Below, one piece after another: positions 49,758 through 58,923 of a stretch of 64,000 nucleotides of DNA (positions within the stretch are counted from its first letter, which is position 1; every line of letters begins with the position of its first letter). This DNA is from G963664585 sp963664585 (GTDB taxonomy: Bacteria; Bacillota; Clostridia; Oscillospirales; Ruminococcaceae), in NCBI GenBank assembly GCA_963664585.2, contig CAXXEO010000026.1, forward strand, positions 110,792 to 174,791, read 5' to 3'. The notes below the pieces were generated by a model, which did no database searches, was not told where the DNA came from, and saw only the letters and a program-made list of their open reading frames with translations. A program made the position numbers and the translations under genes.

Positions 49758-51182
49758 GTGAACCGCTATGAAAAGCTTGCCAATAATACGGTAATATTTG
49801 CGATCGGATCATTCAGTTCAAAGCTGATGGTCTTTTTGCTGATGCCGCTGTATACGCGCGTTTTGACCAAAGGCGACTATGGCGTGATGGACCTGATAGT
49901 GAATACTGCAAACCTGGTCACCCCCTTTGTTATGCTCTCTATTAACGAAGCGGTTATCCGGTTTGGGATGGAAAAAAGCTCCCAAAAGAAGGATGTATTG
50001 TCGGTAGGGGTAACGACAATATTGGCCGGTTTTGGCGTTTTTCTTTTATTTATTCCTGCATTTCTTTATTTTGAGATCATTAGCCCTTATACAGCGCTTA
50101 TTTATCTCTATGTACTGGCGGCTGCGCTCAAATCAGTTTTTGCCCAGTTCGTTCGCTCTACCGGATTGGTTAGGCTGTATGTCGTCGATGGAATTATGGG
50201 GACAGGTACGGTAATTTTATTCAACATCCTTCTCCTTGTGGTGGCGAAACTGGGGGTCACTGGATATGTGATGTCGATTATTATTTCCAATATGATTTCT
50301 ATCTTCTTCCTATTCTTTGCCGCACGCTTGGGGCAGTTTCTCAAGTTCCGGCGCATATCAAAAGAAACACGCAAGGCGATGCTTTTATATGCAATACCGC
50401 TTATACCCACGTCGGTCTTTTGGTGGATCACCAATGTGTCGGATCGTTATATCGTTACCTATTTTTGTGGTACCGAAGTAAATGGCCTTTATGCTGTAGC
50501 CTATAAAATTCCCGCTCTCATCACGATCATGACCTCAATATTCTATCAGGCCTGGCAGCTTTCCGCCGTCAGCGAATATGGCCAGGGTGACCGCACAAGC
50601 CGCTTCTATACGAATATTTTCGCCAGCTATACCAGTGTTTTATTCATGGCGGGGTCGGGAATACTCCTGCTTGTTAAGCCCATTACCGCACTTTTGGTTT
50701 CCCCGGCCTTTTACCTATCCTGGCGGTATACGCCATTCCTTGTGATGAGCGAGATTTTTTCTGCTATGGTTACCTTTTTAGGTACCTTTTATATGGCTGC
50801 TAAAAAGAACGCGACGGTACCTGTGGCCATCTTTGTTGGCGCTTTGTCCAACATAATCCTGAATATATGGTTGGTCCCAAAATATGGGGCAATGGGAGCG
50901 GCCTTTGCCACTCTGATTTGCTATATTCTTGCCTTTCTTGTGCGTGTTGTGGATATTCAGCGATTTGCCACTTTTGACATGTCTCCCATGAGGATGGCTT
51001 TTTCCATGCTTTTTATCACCATCCAGGCTGCCGTATTGATTTTGGAAATCCCTTATCAAGTGCTTATACAGCTTTTGCTTATTACCGGTGTTTTTGTCCT
51101 CAATCGTAAATCCTTGCTGGCAATCGCCGCGCAGCTGCTGGCAAAGGTGGGTATCATTCGTATCACTGACAACGCCCGGTAA
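49758..51182 (+). CDS. Polysaccharide/lipid-linked oligosaccharide flippase (Wzx/MurJ-like, MOP superfamily)
   Basis: Integral membrane protein of 474 residues with about 12-14 membrane segments. The start KLANNTVIFAIGSFSSKLMVFLLMPLYTRVLTKGDYGVMDL is typical of polysaccharide-biosynthesis flippases (RfbX/Wzx), as is the C-terminal half (WRYTPFLVMSEIFSAMVTFLGTFYMAAKKNATV). It would move a lipid-linked sugar across the membrane. GTG start with GAGGGTG upstream. No glycosyltransferases are next to it, so it acts alone here or with genes elsewhere. Confidence 0.85.
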   Translation: MNRYEKLANNTVIFAIGSFSSKLMVFLLMPLYTRVLTKGDYGVMDLIVNTANLVTPFVMLSINEAVIRFGMEKSSQKKDVLSVGVTTILAGFGVFLLFIPAFLYFEIISPYTALIYLYVLAAALKSVFAQFVRSTGLVRLYVVDGIMGTGTVILFNILLLVVAKLGVTGYVMSIIISNMISIFFLFFAARLGQFLKFRRISKETRKAMLLYAIPLIPTSVFWWITNVSDRYIVTYFCGTEVNGLYAVAYKIPALITIMTSIFYQAWQLSAVSEYGQGDRTSRFYTNIFASYTSVLFMAGSGILLLVKPITALLVSPAFYLSWRYTPFLVMSEIFSAMVTFLGTFYMAAKKNATVPVAIFVGALSNIILNIWLVPKYGAMGAAFATLICYILAFLVRVVDIQRFATFDMSPMRMAFSMLFITIQAAVLILEIPYQVLIQLLLITGVFVLNRKSLLAIAAQLLAKVGIIRITDNAR

Positions 51183-51211
51183 CACCGTGCATACTTATTC
51201 CCAAACACATG

Positions 51212-51282
51212 TATAGTTGATTAACTTGAAAACAAGCTTGTGATTTCTTCCCCCGCCTCCGGCGAGGGAATAATTGGCTATA
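51212..51282 (+). repeat. R1 palindromic repeat, copy 12, internally deleted
   Basis: Left arm and hairpin are present (CCCCCGCC-TCC-GGCGAGGG), but about 35 bp of the right arm are missing; it jumps to TAATTGGCTATA. Lies between the convergent flippase and thrC genes. Confidence 0.85.
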
Positions 51283-51495
51283 AATTGATAATATCATTTT
51301 AGGCGGCCCTCTGTCGGCCTGTTTTAATGTCCACCGGAATCAACACCCAAAAGTTCTTTTATGAACGGATAGATAAATGAACAGGACTGTAAAGCAACAA
51401 GTTTGGTATAAAAAAGATGAAATTATTATACCAAAACGCTGGTAAAATATACATATAGAATATATGAGGTGCCTATATACAAGTAGGAATAGAGT

Positions 51496-51625
51496 CTAGT
51501 GCCGTGAAAAACCTAAAACTTGTATTTAAAGGATTCAGAATTTTTTGTATATCCCCCGCCGGAGGCGGGGGATATACAAAACTAAGATTTTACAGAGTAC
51601 TAGTTTAAGATGTTACATTGTACTA
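51496..51625. repeat. R2-related repeat, copy e
   Basis: CTAGTGCC..CTAG element with the core TTTTGTATATCCCCCGCC-GGA-GGCGGGGGATATACAAAA, a 16-base perfect stem. After the second CTAG (51601-51604) come TTTAAGATGTTACATTGTACTATAC, the end seen in copies b and d, so this may be one repeat inside the remains of another. Confidence 0.65.
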
Positions 51626-51643
51626 TACCTTATACAAAGTTAA

Positions 51644-51674
51644 AAATCCCCTGCAAAATTATTGCAGGGGATTT
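51644..51674 (-). terminator. Terminator after thrC
   Basis: Perfect 13-base stem AAATCCCCTGCAA/TTGCAGGGGATTT with a 5-base loop; on the minus strand it ends in TTTTTAAC. Follows the thrC stop by about 50 bases. Confidence 0.85.
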
Positions 51675-51727
51675 CATAGATTGCCATAAAATCGAAACCA
51701 GTCGTGCCTTCATTGTCGAAGGATAAG

Positions 51728-52849
51728 TTATTTTTCTGCCTTCAGGCCAGCCCCGCAAAGAGGAATGACACAGCGTCCAAGGTGCTCGCGGTTTGCTTTG
51801 TAATAGGGCAGGAAGCCGGCAACCGTCGCGGCGGTGGTGGGTTCGACATACATTCCCCTTCTGGCCAGCATGGCCTTGGCTGGGGCAATTCCCTCTTCAG
51901 GGGCAAGAATGATTTCCCCTTTGGTCTTTCGAATTGCTTGCAAAATTTGAGAACCGCGCATGGGCATGGCAATAGCGATTCCCTCAGCCTCGGTACCGGA
52001 GTTCACCACCTGGGTGACAGTATCTTCGCCCGCCCTGAATGCTTTTTCGATGGGAGCACACCCCTGTGCTTGTACGGCTATAATACGGGGAAGCCTGTCC
52101 AGCGCTCCCAGGCGGTAAAGTTCTCCAAATCCGTAATAGCAGCCGAGAAGCAGGGTGCCGTTGCCCACGGGGATGACTAGAGTTTCAGGGATGTCCTTCC
52201 CGAACTGTTCATACAACTCATAAGCATAGGTTTTTGTCCCCTGATAGAAGAAGGGGTTATAAACATGGCTGGCATAGACAGCATCTCCCCTTTGGGCGGC
52301 CTCAAGGGCGGCGGCAGCGGTGTCCTCGCGGCTTCCCGGTATGACATGGGCGGTCGCGCCGTGGGCGGTGATCATCTTAATCTTTTTGGGAGAGGTTCCC
52401 TCGGGAACATAAATATCGCAGGCCATACCGGCCCGCCCCGCATAGGCGGCGATGGCGTTTCCAGCATTGCCGCTGGAATCTTGCACCACTCGTTTTACGC
52501 CCATTTCAAGCGCCTTAGCGATGAGGACGGCAGCCCCCCTGTCCTTGAAGGAGAGGGAAGGCATCATATAATCCATTTTTACGAGCAGGTTGGGATCTAC
52601 AGCGTCAAGCGGAACCGTTGCTGTGAGACCCTCGCCCAAGGTTACATTCCGCCAAAGGTTAAACTTTGGGTCAAAAGGAAGGGCAGCACGGTATCTCCAA
52701 AGCGAAACCTCACTTCTGTCGATCATTTCGGAGGAAAAAGCCGTAAGGGTAAAATCCAGATCAAGCATCCCACCGCAGCCACAGCGGAAGATCAGGGTGG
52801 ACGGGTCATATCTTTTACCGCAGCGGGTACAGACATAAGTAGCAGACAT
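51728..52849 (-). CDS. thrC: Threonine synthase (PLP-dependent)
   Basis: Fold type II pyridoxal-phosphate enzyme of 373 residues that would convert O-phosphohomoserine to threonine. The N-terminus has a zinc-ribbon pattern (C7, C10, C23, C25). The cofactor lysine is Lys102 in SLSFKDRGAAVL, and SSGNAGNAIAAYAGRAG binds the phosphate. The end PLCGAGLKA is typical. The ATG at 52849 has AGGAGG five bases upstream. Related paralogues (cysteate synthase, other PLP lyases) share the fold, so the exact substrate is inferred. RidA lies just upstream on the same strand. Confidence 0.82.
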   Translation of the reverse strand: MSATYVCTRCGKRYDPSTLIFRCGCGGMLDLDFTLTAFSSEMIDRSEVSLWRYRAALPFDPKFNLWRNVTLGEGLTATVPLDAVDPNLLVKMDYMMPSLSFKDRGAAVLIAKALEMGVKRVVQDSSGNAGNAIAAYAGRAGMACDIYVPEGTSPKKIKMITAHGATAHVIPGSREDTAAAALEAAQRGDAVYASHVYNPFFYQGTKTYAYELYEQFGKDIPETLVIPVGNGTLLLGCYYGFGELYRLGALDRLPRIIAVQAQGCAPIEKAFRAGEDTVTQVVNSGTEAEGIAIAMPMRGSQILQAIRKTKGEIILAPEEGIAPAKAMLARRGMYVEPTTAATVAGFLPYYKANREHLGRCVIPLCGAGLKAEK

Positions 52850-52971
52850 AATAACCTCCTGTATATGAATGAAACAACTTAATTTAATTTTTAATACCTC
52901 TTCGCTCCTGATGGGGAAGGATGGACTGTATTGAAGCATTGCATTGGATTTAGTACAGGGTGGGCAGCTTG

Positions 52972-53352
52972 CTATTTTTTGACGGCGGCGATGGCGTCAA
53001 TCTCCACCTTATAGCCGAAATGGAGATCCCCTACAGGGACAATACATCTGGCTGGTTTATGGGCGCCAAAGAATTTGGCATAGACAGCATTTACCTCATC
53101 CCACATGGACATGTCGGAAACATACACCGTGATCTTAAGCACATGGTGAATGTCACTTTTGCCCTCTTCCAGGATCAGTGCTATGTTTTTTAAAATACGT
53201 TCGGTTTCTTCTCCGGCAGTACCCTTGACTTGCTTCCCTGTGTGGGGGTCGGCAGCAAGCTGGCCTGATACGAAGATAAGCCCGTCATGTTCTATGGCCT
53301 GAGAATAATGTCCCGCAGGGGCTAGAGCATTGTTGGTTTTAATGACACGCAT
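52972..53352 (-). CDS. ridA: RidA family enamine/imine deaminase
   Basis: Trimeric protein of 126 residues with the RidA signature: NNALAPAGHYSQAIEHDGLIFVSGQLAADPHTG, and KPARCIVPVGDLHFGYKVEIDAIA with the conserved Arg near position 106. RidA hydrolyses reactive 2-aminoacrylate and related imines formed by PLP dehydratases. Next to a PLP enzyme on the same strand, with 120 bases between, it may protect that enzyme or act in the same pathway. Confidence 0.93.
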   Translation of the reverse strand: MRVIKTNNALAPAGHYSQAIEHDGLIFVSGQLAADPHTGKQVKGTAGEETERILKNIALILEEGKSDIHHVLKITVYVSDMSMWDEVNAVYAKFFGAHKPARCIVPVGDLHFGYKVEIDAIAAVKK

Positions 53353-53582
53353 CGATAACCCTCCTGTGAATTATTTGTTGTAATTTTGCGTTTGGATGCA
53401 GGATCTGCACCTTTCAGATTGCAAATAAGATGAGTATAGAAATGTTTTACAAGGAGATTGTACATTTTAATTACAATTATAGCCAATATTATGTTTGTCT
53501 GCAATGGTATTGTGGATTGTCAAGTCAAAAAGACGGGAAAGCTTCAAAAAAACAAATAAGTGAAATTTTCTATTCAAAATGA

Positions 53583-53611
53583 TTGAAACCCTTGATCTGA
53601 CATGCTATATT
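53583..53611 (+). promoter_or_regulatory. Promoter of the decarboxylase operon
   Basis: TTGAAA (53583-53588) - 17 bases - TATATT (53606-53611), with TG one base before the -10. It lies in the 335-base gap between the divergent ridA and oadA genes; the rest of that gap shows no gene. Confidence 0.7.
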
Positions 53612-53687
53612 ATATAAAAGGGTAAAAGGCTTTTTATCCCGAAAAACTGTCAAATGATGAATAAGATATATGGAGGTTAATTTGCCA

Positions 53688-55124
53688 ATGAAAACCGTTG
53701 GATTCACCGAAACTGTACTCCGCGACGGAAACCAATCTCTGCTGGCAACACGTATGCCTTTTTCCGATTTCGAGGGAATATTGAGCACTATTGACAAAGC
53801 TGGATATTATTCCATCGAGTGTTGGGGCGGGGCTACCTTTGACTCCTGCCTGCGCTATCTCAATGAAGATCCCTGGGAGCGCCTGAGAAAGTTTAAAAAG
53901 GCTATGCCTAACACAAAACTTCAGATGCTTCTTCGCGGCCAAAATCTGTTGGGTTATAAACCCTATCCTGATGACGTGGTCAGAAAGTTTATTGAGCTTT
54001 CTGTCAAAAATGGTATTGACATTATTCGAGTATTCGATGCCCTTAATGACCCCGTAAACCTTCGGGTCGCCATCGAAGAGACCAAAAAGCAGGGCGCGCA
54101 TGCGTCTGGCACGATCTGCTTTACTATAAGTCCCATACACAACACTGCAAATTATGTAAAACTGGCGAAAGAGCTGGCCGAAATGGGCTCTGACTCCATT
54201 TGCATCAAGGACATGAGCGGAATCATGGGTCCTGGCGAAGCGTATGAGCTGGTGAAAGCGATCAAGGAAGCGGTCAATCTTCCCGTCATCGTCCACACCC
54301 ACTCTACCACCGGCCTTGCCACCATGACTTATTTAAAAGCCGTCGAAGCGGGCGCCGACGTGATAGACACCTCGATTTCATGCCTCTCGGGCGGTACAAG
54401 CCAGCCTGCCACCGAAAGTATGTCTTATGGCCTGCGTCAGTTGGGATATCAGGTAGATCTGAAGGACGAAATCCTGAAAGAAATCAATGACTATTTACGC
54501 CCTGTAAAGGATAAAGCACTTGCCTCAAACCTTCTTGATCCTTATGTCTTAGGAACTGAGACCGATGCTCTGGTCTATCAGGTCCCCGGCGGTATGCTTT
54601 CAAACCTGATCGCCCAATTAAAGGCACAGAATGCTCTTGATAGGTTTAATGAGGTTCTTCAGGAGATCCCCAAGGTGAAAAAAGATTTGGGTTATCCACC
54701 CCTTGTAACTCCAATGAGTCAGATGACTGGTGTTCAGGCTGTTGTCAATGTGCTGGTTGGCGAAAGATATAAAAATGTCTCGAAAGAAATTCGCTCGTAC
54801 CTCAAGGGTGAATATGGACGGGCTCCTGGCAAGGTGGATGAGGATCTGATTAAGAAGGTATTGGGCGACGAAAAGCCCATCACAACCCGTTTTGCTGATA
54901 CTCTAGAGCCTGAGTTTGAAAAAACCAAGGCTAAACTGGCCGGTGTAGCCCGCTCGGATGAGGATGTCCTTTCTTATATTGCATTCCCCACCATTGCCGA
55001 CAAATTCTTCGAGGCCAGATTGGCGATGGAGAAAAACGGCGGCAAGCCCGTCGAGGCAAAACCCACAGAGGCAAAGGCCGCTGATAAAAATGCAGTAAAA
55101 TACGCTATCAAGCGCATTGACTGA
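53688..55124 (+). CDS. oadA: Biotin-dependent carboxyltransferase alpha subunit (oxaloacetate decarboxylase/pyruvate carboxylase type)
   Basis: Protein of 478 residues. The TIM-barrel carboxyltransferase domain has the metal and catalytic residues of the family: Asp13 in ETVLRDGNQS, Lys174 in CIKDMSG (carboxylated in relatives), and His203 and His205 in HTHSTTG. The C-terminal PYC/OADA domain (RSYLKGEYGRAPGKVDEDL) and an EAKPTEAKAADK linker follow. GGAGGT lies 10 bases before the ATG at 53688. It transfers CO2 between a carboxylic acid and biotin carried on the BCCP encoded two genes downstream. Oxaloacetate decarboxylase is favoured because an OadG-like gene follows. Confidence 0.88.
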   Translation: MKTVGFTETVLRDGNQSLLATRMPFSDFEGILSTIDKAGYYSIECWGGATFDSCLRYLNEDPWERLRKFKKAMPNTKLQMLLRGQNLLGYKPYPDDVVRKFIELSVKNGIDIIRVFDALNDPVNLRVAIEETKKQGAHASGTICFTISPIHNTANYVKLAKELAEMGSDSICIKDMSGIMGPGEAYELVKAIKEAVNLPVIVHTHSTTGLATMTYLKAVEAGADVIDTSISCLSGGTSQPATESMSYGLRQLGYQVDLKDEILKEINDYLRPVKDKALASNLLDPYVLGTETDALVYQVPGGMLSNLIAQLKAQNALDRFNEVLQEIPKVKKDLGYPPLVTPMSQMTGVQAVVNVLVGERYKNVSKEIRSYLKGEYGRAPGKVDEDLIKKVLGDEKPITTRFADTLEPEFEKTKAKLAGVARSDEDVLSYIAFPTIADKFFEARLAMEKNGGKPVEAKPTEAKAADKNAVKYAIKRID

Positions 55125-55138
55125 CGGGGGGCAAAAGT

Positions 55139-55501
55139 ATGACGAACTTGCTTCTTCAAGCTGGCGCTCAGCCTATCTCGGGCACAACTGTGGCCATCAC
55201 CGTCATCGCTGTTATAGCTCTGATCGTGTTTGCCGTTTCCAAGCTCGCTGCAAAAAAAACCGCCTGCGACACGGACTTCGTTTCCAATTCCCAATCGACT
55301 GCCTCTGGCGGTTCTCTTCCTGCCTATCCTGCCCTCGTCAGGCTGCGTGCCAATCAATCTGCAGGCTGCGTGGAACTTCAGAGTGTCAGTGAAGCGGATG
55401 CGGCCATGATTATGGCGATTGTAAGCGATGAAAGCAAAACACCGCTCAATGAACTCTATTTTAAATCTATCAAGCTTTTGGATCAGCAAGGAGGCAAATG
55501 A
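55139..55501 (+). CDS. oadG: OadG-like gamma subunit
   Basis: Protein of 120 residues with one N-terminal membrane segment (about 16-37, TTVAITVIAVIALIVFAVSKLAA), a polar linker and a short conserved tail (VSEADAAMIMAIVSDESKTPLNELYFKSIKLL) of the OadG group. It anchors the alpha subunit to the membrane in sodium-pumping decarboxylases. It lies 14 bases after oadA and ends next to the BCCP start. Confidence 0.8.
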   Translation: MTNLLLQAGAQPISGTTVAITVIAVIALIVFAVSKLAAKKTACDTDFVSNSQSTASGGSLPAYPALVRLRANQSAGCVELQSVSEADAAMIMAIVSDESKTPLNELYFKSIKLLDQQGGK

Positions 55502-55502
55502 A

Positions 55503-55952
55503 ATGAAATATATAGTGACCTTAAACGGTAAAAACTACGAGGTAGAGGTCGAGTCCGGTGCAGCCATCATCGTGGATGTCACCGATTCCTCCACGCCCAT
55601 GCCCACAGTTGTCCCCATTGCGGCGGCTCCTGCACCTGCTGTGACCCCTGTGCCTGCCGCGGCACCCGCTCCCGCACCTGTTGCGACGCCCACCCCTGCT
55701 CCTACTTCCGCCACCCCTGCAGCACCCGCTTCAGCAGGCGGAGAACCCGTTTTGTCCCCCATGCCAGGCAGCATCGTGAAAGTGCTTGTTACGGCCGGTC
55801 AGACAGTTAAAAAGGGAGAGGTGTTAATCATCCTCGAAGCTATGAAGATGGAAAATGATATTGTATCGCCCCGTGACGGCGTGATTTCCTCTGTGGCTGT
55901 GACCCCAGGAAAGAGCGTTGCGACAGGCGAGTTGTTGCTTTCACTTTCTTAA
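55503..55952 (+). CDS. Biotin carboxyl carrier protein of the decarboxylase
   Basis: Protein of 149 residues: a short N-terminal strand region (MKYIVTLNGKNYEVEVESG), a 45-residue Ala/Pro-rich hinge (about 35-78), and a biotinyl domain with the biotin lysine at Lys115 in EAMKMEND. AAGGAGG precedes the ATG at 55503. It ferries carboxyl groups between the carboxyltransferase and its partner. A terminator follows directly, so the sodium-pump beta subunit is not part of this operon. Confidence 0.93.
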   Translation: MKYIVTLNGKNYEVEVESGAAIIVDVTDSSTPMPTVVPIAAAPAPAVTPVPAAAPAPAPVATPTPAPTSATPAAPASAGGEPVLSPMPGSIVKVLVTAGQTVKKGEVLIILEAMKMENDIVSPRDGVISSVAVTPGKSVATGELLLSLS

Positions 55953-55970
55953 TCTTCCAACTCCATTGAT

Positions 55971-56002
55971 AAAAGGGCCGCCCATATTGGGCAGCCCTTT
56001 TT
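55971..56002 (+). terminator. Terminator of the decarboxylase operon
   Basis: AAAGGGCCGCCC pairs with GGGCAGCCCTTT around ATATT, followed by TT. Lies 19 bases after the BCCP stop. Confidence 0.88.
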
Positions 56003-56029
56003 CTGTTGCGAGTGAAAGATAAATGGTAT

Positions 56030-56290
56030 TTAAGCTTGTTCTTTAAGGCGCGCATACTTTGTCCGGGTGGCAATGCCGCCTCGAATGTGTCTTTCCTGCT
56101 TGTTTTGTTCCAAAACGGCCTTAACCTGCTCATAAATGGGCGGATTGATCGTTTTCAGTCTTTCAGATACGTCTTTATGTACAGTCGATTTTGAAATTCC
56201 GAACACTCCTGCCGCTTGACGGACAGTAGCGCAGTTTTCAATTATGTAATGGGCGAGTCCAACTGCCCGCTCCTCTGGAAGCCCCTTCAA
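56030..56290 (-). CDS. spoIIID: Sporulation transcription factor SpoIIID
   Basis: DNA-binding protein of 86 residues from a TTG start at 56290 with GGGAGG seven bases upstream. The helix-turn-helix TVRQAAGVFGISKSTVHKDVSERL and the tail RHIRGGIATRTKYARLK match SpoIIID (93 residues in Bacillus). SpoIIID controls mother-cell genes during sporulation, so the organism very likely has a sporulation programme. Converges on the decarboxylase operon. Confidence 0.93.
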   Translation of the reverse strand: MKGLPEERAVGLAHYIIENCATVRQAAGVFGISKSTVHKDVSERLKTINPPIYEQVKAVLEQNKQERHIRGGIATRTKYARLKEQA

Positions 56291-56326
56291 AAAAAACCCT
56301 CCCAGCAAAGATATCTCTTGGAACAT

Positions 56327-56757
56327 CTATATGCGTAAGATTCTGGTTTCATGTGAAAAAGGGTGTGAGAAACGGGATATTTTTCAATAATCTTGTTTCT
56401 GGCAGGTTAAATTGAACCATAGGGGCAAGTTAATGACTACCAAAGCATATACTCTTACTATTTTGCATGAGATGAATACTTTGCAGGCTCTATGCAGTAG
56501 TTATAAGCGGATGATAAAATACTCAAGTTGATTTAATGTAAAACAGTATTATTTTAAAAACAGAGGGTAACTTCTAATGCAAGGAAAAAAGGGTCTTAAA
56601 ACAAAAGTACACAATTGAATAAAAGATTCTTTGGGGCAAAAAGCCTCGAAGAATCTTTTTGTTTTTACTGTTTTGAGACAGCCAATTTAAAAGTGTTATT
56701 ATTTAATTTAAACCGGATGACGGGGATTATTAATTCGGCTTTGTGCATTCATGAAAA
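56327..56757. other. Intergenic region with an isolated terminator and a possible small ORF
   Basis: 430 bases without a recognised gene. A strong intrinsic terminator on the plus strand (56621-56666: AAAAGATTCTT..GGGGC/GCCTC..AAGAATCTTTTTG) has no annotated gene in front of it. A 32-codon frame at 56433-56531 (MTTKAYTLTILHEMNTLQAL...) has only a weak ribosome site; a 13-codon frame begins after GAGGGTAAC just before the terminator. A small RNA or peptide gene is possible. Confidence 0.4.
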
Positions 56758-56862
56758 TATAGGCAATTAACTTAAAAACTGGCTATATATAAAACGTCAT
56801 TTTCTTCCCCGCCAAAGGCGGGGGAAGAAATCACAAGCTTGTTTTCAAGTTAATCAACTATA
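56758..56862 (-). repeat. R1 palindromic repeat, copy 13
   Basis: Reverse-oriented R1 (TATAGGCAATTAACTTAAAA at its start) with a shortened hairpin arm CTTCCCCGCC-AAA-GGCGGGGGAAG. Lies just after the stop of the DUF5050 gene. Confidence 0.88.
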
Positions 56863-56878
56863 AGATTGTTACGGCAAA

Positions 56879-58823
56879 CTATTCAATGATCTGATATTCG
56901 CTTCCGTCAGTTCTGATGAGATAGGTGCCGGAGGTATTGTTTTCTTCAAAAGTAACCACCAAATAATCTCCGACAATAGAGATACTTTTCGCTGGCTTGT
57001 CGCATAGCTTTTCCCTTTGTAAAGTTTCAATATTGACCTTGTAAAGTTTGCCGCCATCCATTTCGTTGGCATAGTAAACCCATTGGCCGTCCGTGTTCAC
57101 ATACAGCGTTTTATCGTCGCAGAGTTTTGTCCGCTCGGTGCCGTCAATTTTTGTTTTGTAAATATTGCGGCTGTTATTATCCCCGTAATAAAGATAATCG
57201 CCCTCGCTGATGGGGAACATTGAGTAATGCAGCAGATCCCCCTTTATGACAGATCTCCCGCTGCCGTCTGTTTTTTGTGTGATAGCGACTGCATAGCTTG
57301 CGTTATCCTGATAATAAAGGCTATTGTTCGTCAGGTTGAGCGACTGGCAAAAACCTTCAGACAGTTTTTTAAAATTGTCCCCGTTAAGGTCCGTACTGTA
57401 AGGATTTGCGCCGGAAATAAAATACATCTTATCCTGCGTTACGATCAGATTATATACATTGGAAACGCCATCCAGAATTTCGGTTTCTTTAAAGTCGGTG
57501 GAAGTCTTAGAGATCCCGCCCTTGTCGTTAATATAATACATCCAGTTGCCAATCAAATTCAGGTGACTGCCATAGAAGCTTTTCATATCCGATTTTTCAA
57601 GCTCGCTGCCGTCTTCCTTCATGGTGTAGATTCCGCCGTTTGCAATGATATAGATCATATTGCCCTGTTTCGCAGCCTTGCCGGTATTGATAATATTGCC
57701 ATTGGTGTTTCCTCTTGTGTTCGCTTGGCCAACAAAAGCAGACGCTTTTGAATGGACGCTTTTGGATTCGGCGAAGGAGGAAGACATGCTCTTCATGAAA
57801 GCAGAGGAGCTGCTGGCCGGCACATTTTTCGTAGGCTTGGATTGCATTTTTGTTTCATCGGTGTCTGGCATTGTAAAGGCCAGGACAAAGAAAAGGATGA
57901 TGGCTGATAGGATCAAAATAAACAGTACAGCGAAAAATCCTTTTGCAAATTTCTTCAGTAAAAAAACCGACCCAATCAGTATGAGTATACCAGCAACCCA
58001 TCCCACCCAACTAACTTTCAATGCGGCGAATAGTGAGATCGAAAGTAGAGCTAATACAATCAATCCGAGCAAACCAAATAAACCGCCTTTCTTTTTGCTA
58101 GAGGGCGCTTTGCTTTTTGCGTAAAGTGTGTTTGAAGGGCCTGCAGGTTGTGGAGGCTGAGGTTGAGCGGTTACTGATTTTGGCTGCTGATCACCGGTGG
58201 GTTTTCCGCACTGACCACAAAAAACCAGTCCCTTGCGTCAGCGGCATCCCGCAATTACCACAGAAGCTGCCTTTTGACACAGATTGAAACGCGGGCGGTG
58301 CAGTCCGGGGAGTTGGAACCGATACCGTCGGCGAAATAGGAGTCCCTTGGTTGATTGCCGCAACCACTGGGAATGAAAAGTCAGGTACATATCCCGAGGG
58401 ATACATCGCCTTATCTTTCTTGATTACCGTTTTAAATGCCCAACCATACTGCTTTGCCGTTTCTTTGATTGCTTTGGGAATGGCACCGAGGTCAAGGGAG
58501 TATTCATACGCTTTGCCGTCAAGGCTATATTGTATGCTTTTCACTTTGCGAAACAGTGTGGTGCCGGATTGAAAAGATGACCCACTGTCGCTTCCGAACG
58601 ATAGCCCATGACTTATCTCTTTGGTTTTTTCATACATGAATACCGTTTTTTGTTGCTCGTCTAAAAAAACAGACGATTCATAACTGATTTTTTTGGATCC
58701 TGTACTCCAGACGGCATCGACAAACTCGGTCGAAATGGAGATGTCTGTGCCATTCCCATACCGTATCGGAAGATTAAGTGCGGATAATTTCCCGCCGATT
58801 TCGCCCAACATCTGCTGCTTCAT
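56879..58823 (-). pseudogene. Zinc-ribbon membrane protein with DUF5050-like propeller, one frameshift
   Basis: The N-terminal part (58191-58823) has a 180-residue domain and the zinc-knuckle half FCGNCGMPLTQGTG. A run of six T near 58222 (minus strand) shifts the frame. With five T, it reads GTGFCGQCGKPTGDQQPKS, completing a CxxC..CxxC ribbon, then a linker (APSSKKKGGLFG), two or three membrane segments, and a 300-residue outside domain of repeated blades (IYTMKEDGSELEK, MYYINDKGG, IYKTKIDGTERTKLC). These match the DUF5050 beta-propeller family. Full length would be about 647 residues. Function unknown; likely a surface sensor or scaffold. Sequence error is a good explanation for the break. 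Confidence 0.72.
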
Positions 58824-58923
58824 TTTAAGATCTCCTAGTATAATAATGTCATAGCCATAAAGCTGGCTATGCAGGTTGTCAAAGGCTTGACGGTTTCTGT
58901 AGACACTGTAGACACTGTAGACA

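Noticed and set aside
55535..55774. Antisense Gly/Ala/Val-rich frame across the biotin carrier
   Set aside because: It is the complement of the Ala/Pro hinge coding sequence.
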